Shown here in pieces: positions 25,089 through 34,568 of a stretch of 64,000 bases of DNA. The position numbers and the translations under genes were made by a program. Below the pieces are notes generated by a model that was not told the origin of the DNA, did not search any database, and saw only the letters and a program-made list of their open reading frames with translations. The stretch comes from Paraburkholderia franconis (lineage in GTDB: Bacteria > Pseudomonadota > Gammaproteobacteria > Burkholderiales > Burkholderiaceae), in contig NZ_WHNP01000035.1 in the NCBI RefSeq assembly GCF_009362735.1, forward strand, positions 1 through 64,000. The letters are read 5' to 3'. Position 1 is the first letter of the stretch. Each line of letters starts with the position of its first letter.

Positions 25089-26447
25089 ATGAACCGCACT
25101 TCCGTCGTGAACGTTCAGACGTTCATCAATGAGCAGCCATTTGGCGGCTTTCAATGGCTCATTTTCTTCATGTGCTTCGTGATCGTCCTGCTGGACGGTT
25201 TCGACACGGCGGCAATCGGCTTTATCGCGCCGTCGTTGCTCACGGAGTGGCATTTGTCCAGGCCCGATCTCGCGCCGGTGCTGAGCGCCGCGCTGTTCGG
25301 TCTCGCATGCGGGGCGCTCGGTTCGGGCCCATTGTCCGACCGCCTCGGACGCCGTTCGCTGTTGCTCGGCTCGGTGTTCCTGTTCGGACTTGCGTGTCTC
25401 GCGTCGGCGTTTTCGTCGAGCATCGGACAGCTGACCGTGCTGCGCTTCGTCACGGGCGTCGGTCTTGGTGCCGCGATGCCGAATGCCGTCACGATGATGG
25501 GCGAGTTCTGCCCCGATCGCCGCCGCGCGACGGTGATCAATCTGATGTTCTGTGGCTTTCCGCTTGGCGCCGCGTTCGGCGGCTTTCTCGCCGCGTGGAT
25601 GATTCCGCATTTCGGCTGGCGCAGCGTGCTGATGCTTGGCGGCGTGACGCCGTTGCTGCTCAGTGTCGTGCTGCTCGTCAAGATGCCGGAGTCGGTGCGC
25701 TTCATGGTGGCGAACCGTCATGCTGTCGAGCGGATTCGCGCGACGCTCGCGCGCATTTCGTCTGCGGCGCTGGATGCCGGTTCGTTCGTGATGACCGAGA
25801 CCGCGCCGCAAACGGGCGGCAAGGGCGCGGGCGTCGTGCTGTCGCGTTCGTACATCGTCGGCTCGGTGATGCTGTGGGTCACGTATTTCATGGGCCTCGT
25901 AATCTTCTATGCGTCGATCAACTGGATGCCGATCCTGTTGAAGGATGCGGGCCTGACGCCGAAGAGCGCGACGCTGATTTCGGCGCTGTTCCCGCTGGGC
26001 GGCGTGGGCGCGGTTTTGTGCGGTGTGCTGATGGACCGCTTCAACGCGAATCGCGTGATCGCCGTGTGTTATGCACTGACGGCCGTCAGCGTCTATTTCA
26101 TCGGTCAGGCTGCGGGCAATGTCGGCGCGCTCGTGGCGATCGTGTTCATTGCCGGCGTGTTGATGAACACCGCGCAGTCGTCGATGCCGGCGCTCGCCGC
26201 TGCGTTCTATCCGACGGAAGGGCGCGGGACGGGCGTGGCATGGATGCTCGGCGTCGGACGCTTCGGGGGAATCGCAGGGTCGTTCCTCGTGGCCGAACTG
26301 ACGCGCCGGCATTTCACCTTCTCGGGCGTGTTCGCAACGATCGCGGTCGCGGGGCTGATCGCGTGCGTCGCGCTGCTGATCAAACAGATGGCGCGGCCGC
26401 ATGGCGTCGATACGCTGCCAAATAAGGTGGAGTCGCTAGGGCATTGA
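25089..26447 (+). CDS. Aromatic acid:H+ symporter family MFS transporter
   Basis: A 452-residue MFS protein of the AAHS (PcaK-like) family. The first membrane segment contains FVIVLLDGFDTAAIGFIAPS, the DGFD motif being the hallmark of aromatic acid symporters; the loop motif GPLSDRLGRRSLL follows, and the second-half motif is GVLMDRFNANRV. The cytoplasmic loop carries KMPESVRFM. Likely substrates are protocatechuate, 4-hydroxybenzoate or similar. AGGAGA precedes the ATG. This fits the pcaF and M20 hydrolase genes elsewhere in the window. Confidence 0.88.
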   Translation: MNRTSVVNVQTFINEQPFGGFQWLIFFMCFVIVLLDGFDTAAIGFIAPSLLTEWHLSRPDLAPVLSAALFGLACGALGSGPLSDRLGRRSLLLGSVFLFGLACLASAFSSSIGQLTVLRFVTGVGLGAAMPNAVTMMGEFCPDRRRATVINLMFCGFPLGAAFGGFLAAWMIPHFGWRSVLMLGGVTPLLLSVVLLVKMPESVRFMVANRHAVERIRATLARISSAALDAGSFVMTETAPQTGGKGAGVVLSRSYIVGSVMLWVTYFMGLVIFYASINWMPILLKDAGLTPKSATLISALFPLGGVGAVLCGVLMDRFNANRVIAVCYALTAVSVYFIGQAAGNVGALVAIVFIAGVLMNTAQSSMPALAAAFYPTEGRGTGVAWMLGVGRFGGIAGSFLVAELTRRHFTFSGVFATIAVAGLIACVALLIKQMARPHGVDTLPNKVESLGH

Positions 26448-26556
26448 TAGAAGCGCGGGCGTCATGCCGTCGCTGACGGTGGCGCTCCCCTCCGATATTG
26501 ACTTGTTACGCGGATGCAGTTAGATAACAGGTTCATTCCGTGTCGGAGCGCCGCAA

Positions 26557-27138
26557 ATGAGTCCGGAGGTCGATGCCTTTTTAAGCAAGAACAAAAAATG
26601 GCAGAAAGAGTTTGAGAAACTGAGAGCGATCATTCTCGACTGTCAGTTGACGGAAGAATTGAAGTGGGGCGTTCCCTGCTATACGTTCGATAAAAGAAAC
26701 GTCGTTCTGATGCACGGATTCAAGGAATACTGCGCGCTTCTGTTTTTCAAAGGCGCACTGTTAAAGGACGCCAAAGGCATCCTGATCGCGCAAACCGAAA
26801 ACGTGCAGTCGTCGCGCCAGATACGGTTCACCGATGTGCGCGACATCGACGCGATGGCCGATGTCCTGAAGTCCTATGTCCGCGAAGCCGTCGAAGTAGA
26901 AAAAGCCGGCTTGAAGGTGACTTTAAAAAAGACCGCGGAATTCGCCGTTCCAGAAGAATTTCAGAACAAACTGGACGAAATGCCCGAGCTGAAAGACGCT
27001 TTCGATGCGCTGACGCCGGGACGCCAACGCGCTTACCTTCTCTATTTCTCCGCGCCCACGCAATCGAAAACCAGGGTGTCGCGAGTCGAAAAATGCAGCC
27101 AGCAGATTCTCGATGGAAAGGGGCTGAATGACCGGTAA
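26557..27138 (+). CDS. DUF1801/YdeI-like protein
   Basis: A 193-residue soluble protein. The N-terminal two-thirds, with LTEELKWGVPCYTFDKRNVV and ALLFFKGALLKDAKGIL, is the DUF1801 (YdhG/YdeI-like) fold; the C-terminal part MPELKDAFDALTPGRQRAYL followed by LYFSAPTQSKTR is the short YdeI/OmpD-associated motif. The biochemical role is not established. The gene is visibly richer in A and in AAA/GAA codons than its neighbours, which suggests recent acquisition. Confidence 0.85.
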   Translation: MSPEVDAFLSKNKKWQKEFEKLRAIILDCQLTEELKWGVPCYTFDKRNVVLMHGFKEYCALLFFKGALLKDAKGILIAQTENVQSSRQIRFTDVRDIDAMADVLKSYVREAVEVEKAGLKVTLKKTAEFAVPEEFQNKLDEMPELKDAFDALTPGRQRAYLLYFSAPTQSKTRVSRVEKCSQQILDGKGLNDR

Positions 27139-27397
27139 CAAGCATTTCCGCTTCGCGAATAAAGAAGTGGAATGCATGGATCATTTGCCGTGAGAACGCA
27201 CGCTTTAACCACTTTGATATTTTTACCAGCACCTGTTGAAACAACGGCTCAAGTCATCGTCATACCTTGCCGTTAACGCGTGAGGCCTGCTCATCTGCGG
27301 GCCAACCGTCATGCGACGCTGACAGTGCCATGACAAGCCTCGCCGGCCGTCCGACACGGACCGAATCCGAACCCGAGCTTCGATAACAGGAGTCACC

Positions 27398-28213
27398 GTG
27401 ATTCACCGTGGCCTCACCGGTTTGCTGACCCTGCTCATCGCGATGAGCATCCTGAGCGGCAACGCATTCGCGCAGAGCGGCCAAAGCGGGCCCGACTGCT
27501 CGCGGCCGTTCACGCTCGCGCTGCACGACCACGGCCTGCTGTATTCGCTGGAAACGGACACGGGCATCGACAAGGATTTCGCCGACGAGATGATTCGCCG
27601 CAGCGGCTGCGAGATCCGCGTGAGCCTGATGTCGCGGGCGCGCATCTGGAAGCTGATCGAATCCGGCGCGCTCGACTTCAGCCTGTCCGGCATCACGAAC
27701 GAGGAACGCGACGGCTACGCGTCGTTTGCCTGGTACTTCAGTGACAAGTTCTACCTGCTCGTGCGCAAGGACGCCGGCATCCATCAGTTGTCCGATTTCG
27801 AACACAACGACAGGTTTCAACTCGGCGTGATCCGGAGCTTCCGGTATAGTCAGTCGGCCAACGAACTGGTCGATACGCTCGCCGCAGGCAATCGCGTCAG
27901 TCAGGCGGGCGGCCTCGAGCCGCTTTACCAGGCGCTGATGCGCGGCAGCATTCAGGGGATGATCATCGAGCCGTTCGATTATCCGGCGCTGGATGAGAAG
28001 CGCATCCGCGACATCACCACGATCATCGAATTCAACGACGCCGCCGTGCCGCACGGCCTCATCATGTCGAAGAAGGCGCTGTCGCCCGAGGAGCGCGAGA
28101 AGTGGCGCGCGCTCGTCGCCGCGATGCGCGCGGACGGCACCGTGCGCCGCATTTTCAGAAAGTACTTCAAGCCCGAGCTGGCCGATTCGATGGTCGACTT
28201 CACGACACCGTGA
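27398..28213 (+). CDS. Periplasmic solute-binding protein (SBP family 3)
   Basis: A 271-residue exported binding protein. After a signal peptide (cleaved near NAFAQSG) come PFTLALHDHGLLYSLETDTG, FADEMIRRSGCEIRVSLM and LIESGALDFSLSGITNEERD, the typical lobe I of family 3 amino-acid-type binding proteins. The start is GTG with AGGAG. It is not followed by permease genes; instead its stop overlaps by 1 nt the start of a CHASE-GGDEF-EAL protein, so it probably senses a ligand for signalling rather than feeding a transporter. Confidence 0.85.
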   Translation: MIHRGLTGLLTLLIAMSILSGNAFAQSGQSGPDCSRPFTLALHDHGLLYSLETDTGIDKDFADEMIRRSGCEIRVSLMSRARIWKLIESGALDFSLSGITNEERDGYASFAWYFSDKFYLLVRKDAGIHQLSDFEHNDRFQLGVIRSFRYSQSANELVDTLAAGNRVSQAGGLEPLYQALMRGSIQGMIIEPFDYPALDEKRIRDITTIIEFNDAAVPHGLIMSKKALSPEEREKWRALVAAMRADGTVRRIFRKYFKPELADSMVDFTTP

Positions 28214-30960
28214 TGAACCGCGCGCGCCTCATCCTGCTGCCGCTGCTGATTCTCGTGACCGGGTTGGTGATCACCTGGTCCGTATGGGATCACGAGCGCC
28301 AGGCGGCGAGGCGCGAGCTGCTTTCCGAATTCAACTTCGCGCTGGGCGATTCCGTCAGCCGCATCGAGCAGCGGATGGCGACCTACGAGCAGATGCTGCG
28401 CGGCGTGCGGGGCATGTTCGCCGCGCGCGGCTCGCTCGATCTGCAGGCGTTTCACGGCTATCTCGGCGCCATCAACGCCGACGCGAACTTCTCGGGCGTG
28501 CAGGCAATCGGCGTCGTCCAATGGGTGCCCGCCGACAGGCACGACGCGCACATGGCCGACATGCGCGGGCGCTTCGGCAGGCGCTATGCGATCGATCCGC
28601 CCGGCGAGCGCGCCGGCTACGCGCCCGTGATCAGCCGCGAGCCGCCGCTCGCCGACAGCGGCACGCTGCTCGGCTATGACGCGTGGGCCAATCCCGTGCG
28701 CCGCCAGGCGATGGAGCGCTCGCGCGATTCGGGCCTCGCCGTGGTGTCGGGCAAGGTGCAGCTCGCGTCGGATGCGGGCGCGCCGCCGCTGCCCGGTTTC
28801 GTCATGTACCTGCCCATCTACGAGCAGGGGAAGCCGCAAGATACCGTCGACGACCGCCGCGCACATCTGCTCGGCTGGGTGTATGCGGGGTTCCGCATGC
28901 GCGACGTGCTCGCGAGTCTTTATGGCGAACAGCCGCCCGGTCTCTATCTGTCGATCTACGACGGCACGCAGCCGTCGCCGGATTCGCTGCTCTACCGGTC
29001 GTCAGAGCCGAAGAGCCGCGAGGTGATCTCCGCGAACGAATATCTCGTCGTGGGCGGGCACGACTGGACGCTGTCGATGACGGCGCAGGACGACTTCAAG
29101 GCGCGCTTCGGGCGCAACGCGAAGCTGCTGATCGCGTGCACGGGCACGGGGCTCTCGCTGTTGCTCGCGCTGCTCGCGTGGAGTCTCGCGAGCGGCCGCA
29201 GCCGCGCGATGCGGCTCGCTTCGAAGATGACGGCCGAGGTTCGCGAGAGCGAGGCGGAGCTGCGCATCGCCGCCGTCGCGTTCGATTCGCTCGAAGGCAT
29301 GATGGTCACGGACGCCAAAGGCACGATCCTGCGCGTCAACTCGGCGTTCACTCAATGCACGGGCTACACGGCCGAAGAAGTGGTCGGCAAGAACCCGCGC
29401 ATGCTCAGTTCGGGCCGTCACGATCCCGCGCTCTTCCGCGAGATGTGGGACACCATTCATCGTGTCGGCGGCTGGCAGGGCGAGATCTGGGATCGCCGCA
29501 AGAACGGCGAAATCTATCCGAAGTGGCTGACGATCACGGCCGTGACCGCGCAGGACGGCCGCGTCACGCATTACGTCGGCACGCACTACGACATCACGGA
29601 GCGCAAGCTCGCGGAAGAGCAGATCAAGGAGCTGGCGTTCTTCGACGCGCTCACGCATCTGCCGAACCGCACGCTGCTGCGCGACCGGCTCAAGCAGGTG
29701 ATCGCGCTGAGCGCGCAGAACCATACGCACGGCGCGCTGCTGTTCGTCGATCTCGACAACTTCAAGACGCTCAACGACACGCTCGGTCACGACAAGGGCG
29801 ATCTGCTGCTGAGCCAGGTCGCGTACCGGTTGCTGTCGGCCGTGCGCGAAGGCGATACGGTGGCGCGCATGGGCGGCGACGAATTCGTGGTCGTGCTGAG
29901 CGACCTGAGCCGCAACCGTGACGACGCAGCGGCCGAAACGGAGGCTGCCGCCGAAAAGGTGCTGGTGGCGCTTTCCAGAACGTACCATCTCGACGGCACG
30001 GAGTTCCGCACGACGGCGAGCATCGGCGCGACGCTCTTCACGGGACACGAAACGTCCATCGACGAGTTGCTGAAACAGTCCGACCTCGCGATGTACAAGT
30101 CGAAGGAAAGCGGGCGCAATGCGATCTGCTTCTTCGATCCGGCGATGCAGACCGTCGTGATGGAACGCGCGGCGCTGGAAGCGGCGCTGCGCCGCGCGAT
30201 CGACGAAGACCAGTTGCTCGTCCATTACCAGGCGCAGGTGTTCAACGGCGACCGCGTGACGGGCGCCGAGGCGCTCGTGCGCTGGCAGCATCCCGAGCAC
30301 GGTCTGATTCCGCCCGCCGAGTTCATCCCGCTCGCGGAAGAGACGGGCCTGATTCTCGCGCTCGGCGACAAGGTGCTGGAAACGGCCTGCCGGCAACTCG
30401 CGCAATGGGCGGCGCGTGCGGACAGGGCGCATCTGTCGATCGCCGTCAACGTGAGCGTGCAGCAGCTTCGCGAAGTCAATTTCGTCGCCAGCGTGCTCGA
30501 CGTGCTGGCGCGCACGGGCGCCGATCCGAGCCGCCTGAAACTCGAGCTGACGGAAAGCGTGCTGGTCGACAACGTCGAGGACATCATCCGCAAGATGTCG
30601 TTGCTGCGCGCGAAAGGCGTGGTGTTTTCGCTCGACGACTTCGGCGTCGGCTACTCGTCGTTGTCGTATCTGAAGCGCCTGCCGCTCGGGCAATTGAAGA
30701 TCGACAGGTCGTTCGTGCGTGACGTGCTCGACGATCCGAACGATGCCGTGATCGCGCGCGCGATCGTCGCGCTCGCGCAAAGCCTCGGGCTGGGCGTGAT
30801 CGCGGAGGGCGTCGAGACGCAAGCGCAGCGTCAGTTTCTTGCCGACGCGGGGTGCCACGCGTATCAGGGCTACCTGTTCTGCCGACCGCTCCCCATCGAA
30901 GGCTTCGAGGCGTTCGCCGATACCTTCGATTCGCGGCAGTGGGCCGTGGCGGTGCCCTGA
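28213..30960 (+). CDS. CHASE-PAS-GGDEF-EAL c-di-GMP signalling protein
   Basis: A 915-residue membrane protein. An N-terminal helix (about 5-21) and a second near 307-325 bracket a periplasmic CHASE domain (GYLGAINADANFSGVQAIGV, VVSGKVQLA). A PAS domain follows (about 350-465; GTILRVNSAFTQCTGYTAEE), then GGDEF (motif at 554-558) with an RxxD inhibition site at 545-548, then EAL with EAL at 686-688. Both active-site motifs are intact, so it could make or degrade cyclic di-GMP. The upstream binding protein overlaps it by 1 nt and is the likely input partner. Confidence 0.92.
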   Translation: MNRARLILLPLLILVTGLVITWSVWDHERQAARRELLSEFNFALGDSVSRIEQRMATYEQMLRGVRGMFAARGSLDLQAFHGYLGAINADANFSGVQAIGVVQWVPADRHDAHMADMRGRFGRRYAIDPPGERAGYAPVISREPPLADSGTLLGYDAWANPVRRQAMERSRDSGLAVVSGKVQLASDAGAPPLPGFVMYLPIYEQGKPQDTVDDRRAHLLGWVYAGFRMRDVLASLYGEQPPGLYLSIYDGTQPSPDSLLYRSSEPKSREVISANEYLVVGGHDWTLSMTAQDDFKARFGRNAKLLIACTGTGLSLLLALLAWSLASGRSRAMRLASKMTAEVRESEAELRIAAVAFDSLEGMMVTDAKGTILRVNSAFTQCTGYTAEEVVGKNPRMLSSGRHDPALFREMWDTIHRVGGWQGEIWDRRKNGEIYPKWLTITAVTAQDGRVTHYVGTHYDITERKLAEEQIKELAFFDALTHLPNRTLLRDRLKQVIALSAQNHTHGALLFVDLDNFKTLNDTLGHDKGDLLLSQVAYRLLSAVREGDTVARMGGDEFVVVLSDLSRNRDDAAAETEAAAEKVLVALSRTYHLDGTEFRTTASIGATLFTGHETSIDELLKQSDLAMYKSKESGRNAICFFDPAMQTVVMERAALEAALRRAIDEDQLLVHYQAQVFNGDRVTGAEALVRWQHPEHGLIPPAEFIPLAEETGLILALGDKVLETACRQLAQWAARADRAHLSIAVNVSVQQLREVNFVASVLDVLARTGADPSRLKLELTESVLVDNVEDIIRKMSLLRAKGVVFSLDDFGVGYSSLSYLKRLPLGQLKIDRSFVRDVLDDPNDAVIARAIVALAQSLGLGVIAEGVETQAQRQFLADAGCHAYQGYLFCRPLPIEGFEAFADTFDSRQWAVAVP

Positions 30961-30996
30961 AGTCACTGCATTTGCCTCGTGCAGCCAACGCGCAAA

Positions 30997-31025
30997 GGCC
31001 GGCGGCATGCCGGATGCCGCCGGCC
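30997..31025. terminator. Bidirectional terminator-like hairpin
   Basis: A perfect 12-bp stem, GGCCGGCGGCAT at 30997-31008 and ATGCCGCCGGCC at 31014-31025, lies between the convergent GGDEF-EAL and DUF2846 genes. The T-runs are short on both sides, so efficiency is uncertain. Confidence 0.6.
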
Positions 31026-31041
31026 GGTTCGTCGTGCAGCG

Positions 31042-31500
31042 TTACTTCGAAGCCGCCGTGGTCGGCGTGCCGATGTAGTGCAGGCCTTCGAGGTCCTTGT
31101 TGGCGACCTCCGACGATTCCAGCGACGGGATGATTCGGCCGACCAGCAGGCCCAGGCCGACGCTCGTCTTCACGTACTTCGTTTCGCCCGCTTCGAGCTT
31201 GAGCGAGAGTGTCTTTTTCGTTTCCGTGGCGGTCGAGACGACATAGTCGCCGGCCGGTTCGTCGACGTAGAAGAAGCCGCCCGGCTTCGATTTGCCGACA
31301 GCCTGATCGTTCAGGTTGATGTCCGGCTGCAGGGCCGCGCCGAACAACGAGTTCGAACGATAGAAGTAGATGCGGCCTTGCGATTCCTTGATGGTCGGGA
31401 TCGACGACGCAACGTCCTTGAATTCGGGGCCGCTGGCGCAGCCCGTTGCCAGCAGTGCGGCTGCCGATGCAGCGATAAGGACTCGGGAAAGCTTAATCAT
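31042..31500 (-). CDS. DUF2846 lipoprotein
   Basis: A 152-residue lipoprotein: signal peptide with lipobox LATGC (cysteine 21), then the DUF2846 core with GRIYFYRSNSLFGAALQPDI, GFFYVDEPAGDYVVSTATET and LKLEAGETKYVKTSVG. Such proteins sit in the envelope; their role is unknown. Its start overlaps the end of the upstream small lipoprotein gene by 8 nt, so the two are probably co-translated. Confidence 0.85.
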   Translation of the reverse strand: MIKLSRVLIAASAAALLATGCASGPEFKDVASSIPTIKESQGRIYFYRSNSLFGAALQPDINLNDQAVGKSKPGGFFYVDEPAGDYVVSTATETKKTLSLKLEAGETKYVKTSVGLGLLVGRIIPSLESSEVANKDLEGLHYIGTPTTAASK

Positions 31501-31885
31501 GGAGGGTCTCGGAAGTTATCGATTGTGTGGGATCGAGCGGGGAGAAATGCGACTCGCCGGGCAGATAGAAGCCCACCAGGCGCTCGTTTTTCACCACGAG
31601 CCAGGCCTCATGCACCTGCCGGCCTTCGACGGTGAACACGTCGTTGATCGGCCTGTACGCAAAACCCTGCGGAAGCTCGCCTGCCAGACGCCAGAGCGAA
31701 CCGCTCGAAATGCGCCGCGAATACCCCGTCGAAAGTCGGATATGCACGCTGTCGACTATCCGTATGCGCTGCTGCTGTGTGGCGGCCACCGGCGTGAACT
31801 GAACGCCCTGAACGGGCACTGACGGCGCGCATGCGCACAACGCAACAGAGGCGGCAATCGACGCCAGCCATATCTTCGTTTTCAA
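31493..31885 (-). CDS. Small putative lipoprotein
   Basis: A 130-residue protein with a TTG start at 31885, chosen because it gives a short signal peptide (LKTKIWLASIAASVALCAC) with a lipobox-like cysteine, while the longer frame back to 31951 adds a non-signal N-terminus. The mature part includes VHEAWLVVKNERLVGFYLPG. I recognise no named family. It is coupled to the DUF2846 lipoprotein gene downstream. Confidence 0.65.
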   Translation of the reverse strand: MKTKIWLASIAASVALCACAPSVPVQGVQFTPVAATQQQRIRIVDSVHIRLSTGYSRRISSGSLWRLAGELPQGFAYRPINDVFTVEGRQVHEAWLVVKNERLVGFYLPGESHFSPLDPTQSITSETLHD

Positions 31886-32104
31886 AGCGAGGTCTCTCAG
31901 GTGTGTCGGCAACTGCTGTATCGGCCGATTGACGCAAATCTTGAGCGCCACCTGACGACCCGGCCGCTGACGGAAACGAGTTACCTGGCCATCCGGCTAT
32001 CTGCTGTTCGCGGGCGGAGTTGATACACTCTGCGGATTCAATTGCGCGCTTCACACGTCGTGGCGTTGTACGTGAGGCGCTTCGTCATCCACGAGGAAAA
32101 GCAC

Positions 32105-33109
32105 ATGATCGATTTGCGCAGCGATACCGTGACCCGACCGAGCAAGGACATGCTCGCCGCGATGACCGCCGCCGAAGTCGGCGACGATGTCTGGGGAGAC
32201 GACCCGACGGTCCAGCGTCTGCAAGACAGCGTCGCCGGGCGCGCGGGCAAGGAGGCGGGGCTGTTCTTTCCGAGCGGCACGCAGAGCAATCTCGCCGCAT
32301 TGATGGCGCATTGCGCGCGCGGCGACGAGTACATCGTCGGGCAGGCCGCGCACACGTACAAGTACGAGGGCGGCGGCGCGGCCGTGCTCGGCAGCATCCA
32401 GCCGCAGCCGATCGAGAATGCGCTCGACGGCTCGCTTCCCCTCGACAAGATCGCGGCCGCGATCAAGCCCATCGACAATCACTTCGCGCGCACGCGTCTG
32501 CTCGCGCTCGAAAACACGATCGGCGGCAAGGTGCTGCTCGCGGGCTATGTCGCCGAGGCCACGCAGCTCGCGCGCGAACGCGGGCTGTCCACGCATCTCG
32601 ACGGTGCGCGCGTGTTCAACGCGGCCGTCGCGTCGAAGCAACCGCTCGATGCGCTGTGCGCACCGTTCGACACGGTATCGATCTGCTTTTCAAAGGGGCT
32701 TGGCGCGCCTGTGGGTTCGGTGCTGGTCGGCAGCAAGGCGCTGATCGACGTCGCGCACCGCTGGCGCAAGGTGCTGGGCGGCGGCATGCGGCAGGCGGGG
32801 CTGCTCGCGGCGGCGTGTCTGTATGCGCTCGAGCACAACGTCGAGCGTCTCGCCGAAGACCACGATAACGCCGCGCATCTGGCCGCGGGCCTCGCGCAGA
32901 TCGATCAGGTGAAGGTGCATTCGCACGCCACCAACATGGTGTTCGCGCAGTTCCCCCAGGAGCATTGCGCGCCGCTCGAAGCGTGGCTCAAGGAACGCGG
33001 CATCCTCACGCAGATGCTGTACGCGTCGCGCTTCGTCACGCACATGGACGTGTCGCGTGCCGATATCGATACGTTCGTCGCGGCCGTGAAGGGGTATTTC
33101 GCGCGTTGA
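32105..33109 (+). CDS. ltaE: Low-specificity L-threonine aldolase
   Basis: A 334-residue fold-type I PLP enzyme. The N-terminus MIDLRSDTVTRPSKDMLAAM, the FFPSGTQSNLAAL motif and the PLP lysine in ICFSKGLGAPVGS (K197) are classic for threonine aldolase, which splits L-threonine or allo-threonine into glycine and acetaldehyde. GAGGAAA precedes the ATG; the open frame extends upstream to 32042 without a good site. It is a single gene between divergent and convergent neighbours. Confidence 0.92.
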   Translation: MIDLRSDTVTRPSKDMLAAMTAAEVGDDVWGDDPTVQRLQDSVAGRAGKEAGLFFPSGTQSNLAALMAHCARGDEYIVGQAAHTYKYEGGGAAVLGSIQPQPIENALDGSLPLDKIAAAIKPIDNHFARTRLLALENTIGGKVLLAGYVAEATQLARERGLSTHLDGARVFNAAVASKQPLDALCAPFDTVSICFSKGLGAPVGSVLVGSKALIDVAHRWRKVLGGGMRQAGLLAAACLYALEHNVERLAEDHDNAAHLAAGLAQIDQVKVHSHATNMVFAQFPQEHCAPLEAWLKERGILTQMLYASRFVTHMDVSRADIDTFVAAVKGYFAR

Positions 33110-33188
33110 TCGGCGCGCTGCGCGCTGCCGTCGTGCTGTGCAGCGCACGGCGTGCCGTGTTATCCGCGGCCCGCGCGCGCATTATCGC

Positions 33189-34568
33189 CTATTGCTCCTT
33201 CGCCGCCGTCACGGTCGCGGCGGTGGTCTGCGCGCGATGCGACGGCGCGAAGAGCCGCAAGCCGCTCGCGATGCTGGCCGCGCCGGCGAATACGGCGCCC
33301 GTCGCGAGCGACAGCGTCGGGCCATGGCGTCCCGCGATGCTGAAGCTCAGCGCGACCAGGGCCGCGCCCGTCGTCTGCCCGATCAGCCTCGACGTCGCGA
33401 TAATGCCGCTCGCGCCGCCGCTGCGATGAGGCGGCGCGCTCGCCATCAGCGCTTTCAGGTTGGGCGACTGGAAAAAGCCGAAGCCCGCGCCGCAGATCGC
33501 CATGCGAATCGTGATGTCGAGCACGGGCGGATGCGGCGGCAGCATTGCGAGCGAGGCCATGCCGGCGCATAGAATCGCGAGGCCGATCGCGCCGAGCAGC
33601 CCCGGCGGATAGCGGTCCGACAGCCGTCCCGCAAACGGCGCCGCAAGCGCGACGATGACGGGCCAGGGCGTCATCAGAAAGCCGGTCTCGACCTGACTGC
33701 GATGCAAAACATCTTCGAAATAGAACGGCAGCGAAACGAACGCGAGCCCTTGCGCGGCGAACGAACACACGGCCGTCAGCGAAGAAAGCGCGAACACGGG
33801 CAGCTTGAACAGATCGACGGGGAGCATCGGCGCGGGGTGGCCGGCTTCGCGGCGCATCAGCAGCGCGCCGAACACGATGGCGACGGCGGCCGCACCCAGC
33901 ACGAGCGTCGACGGCGCGCGCTGCGCCGCTTCGCCCAACGCGAAGATCAACGCGGCAAACGTGATGACGTTCAACAGTGCCGCGACCCTATCGAATTGAT
34001 GCGTGCCGCGCGGCGTGCGCGGCAGCCCCGGCAGCGCGAACGAGAGCGCCAATACGCCGAGCGGCACGTTGACGGCAAAAAGCCACGGCCAGCTGGCGAC
34101 GGACAGGATCAGCGACGCCACCGTCGGTCCCACGGCGAACGACACGCCCACCACTAGCGCATTGAGCCCCACGCCGCGCCCCAACTGATGCGGCGGGTAC
34201 ATATGCTTGATCAGCGCCGTGTTGACGCTCATGATGGCGGCCGCGCCGAGTCCCTGCACGACGCGGGCGCCCGCGAGCACAGGCAGCGTCGGCGAGAGCG
34301 CGCATGCCAGCGAGGCCGCCGTGAAGATCGCGATGCCGCAGATATAGATGCGCCTGTGTTCGACGATATCGCCGAGTGCGGCGAGCGGCAGCAACGTCGC
34401 GACCATCGCCAACTGATACGCGTTGATGATCCACACGGACGCGGCCGGCTTCGCATGCAGATTCGCAGCCATCGCGGGCAGTGCGGTGTTGGCGATCGCG
34501 GTATCGAGCGAGGCGAGCGCGACGGACAGCATGATCGCCGCCAACGCATAGCGATGACGGGTGGACAT
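33189..34568 (-). CDS. MFS drug-efflux-type transporter (DHA2-like)
   Basis: A 459-residue membrane protein with 12-14 hydrophobic segments. The start MSTRHRYALAAIMLSVALAS followed by LDTAIANTALPAM is typical of the DHA2 family, as is VVQGLGAAAIMSVNTALI. Such pumps export drugs, dyes or metabolites. The reading frame extends upstream to 34886 but the extra part lacks membrane-protein character, so ATG 34568 is chosen although no strong ribosome site is seen. It converges with the threonine aldolase gene. Confidence 0.85.
   Translation of the reverse strand: MSTRHRYALAAIMLSVALASLDTAIANTALPAMAANLHAKPAASVWIINAYQLAMVATLLPLAALGDIVEHRRIYICGIAIFTAASLACALSPTLPVLAGARVVQGLGAAAIMSVNTALIKHMYPPHQLGRGVGLNALVVGVSFAVGPTVASLILSVASWPWLFAVNVPLGVLALSFALPGLPRTPRGTHQFDRVAALLNVITFAALIFALGEAAQRAPSTLVLGAAAVAIVFGALLMRREAGHPAPMLPVDLFKLPVFALSSLTAVCSFAAQGLAFVSLPFYFEDVLHRSQVETGFLMTPWPVIVALAAPFAGRLSDRYPPGLLGAIGLAILCAGMASLAMLPPHPPVLDITIRMAICGAGFGFFQSPNLKALMASAPPHRSGGASGIIATSRLIGQTTGAALVALSFSIAGRHGPTLSLATGAVFAGAASIASGLRLFAPSHRAQTTAATVTAAKEQ

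Noticed and set aside
24647..25099. A 150-codon minus-strand frame in the gap between the two MFS genes
   Set aside because: It runs through the predicted small RNA promoter and terminator, lacks a ribosome site and has no protein-like pattern.
29002..31008. A 668-codon minus-strand open frame opposite the GGDEF-EAL gene
   Set aside because: Same reasoning: antisense shadow without motifs, signal or ribosome site.
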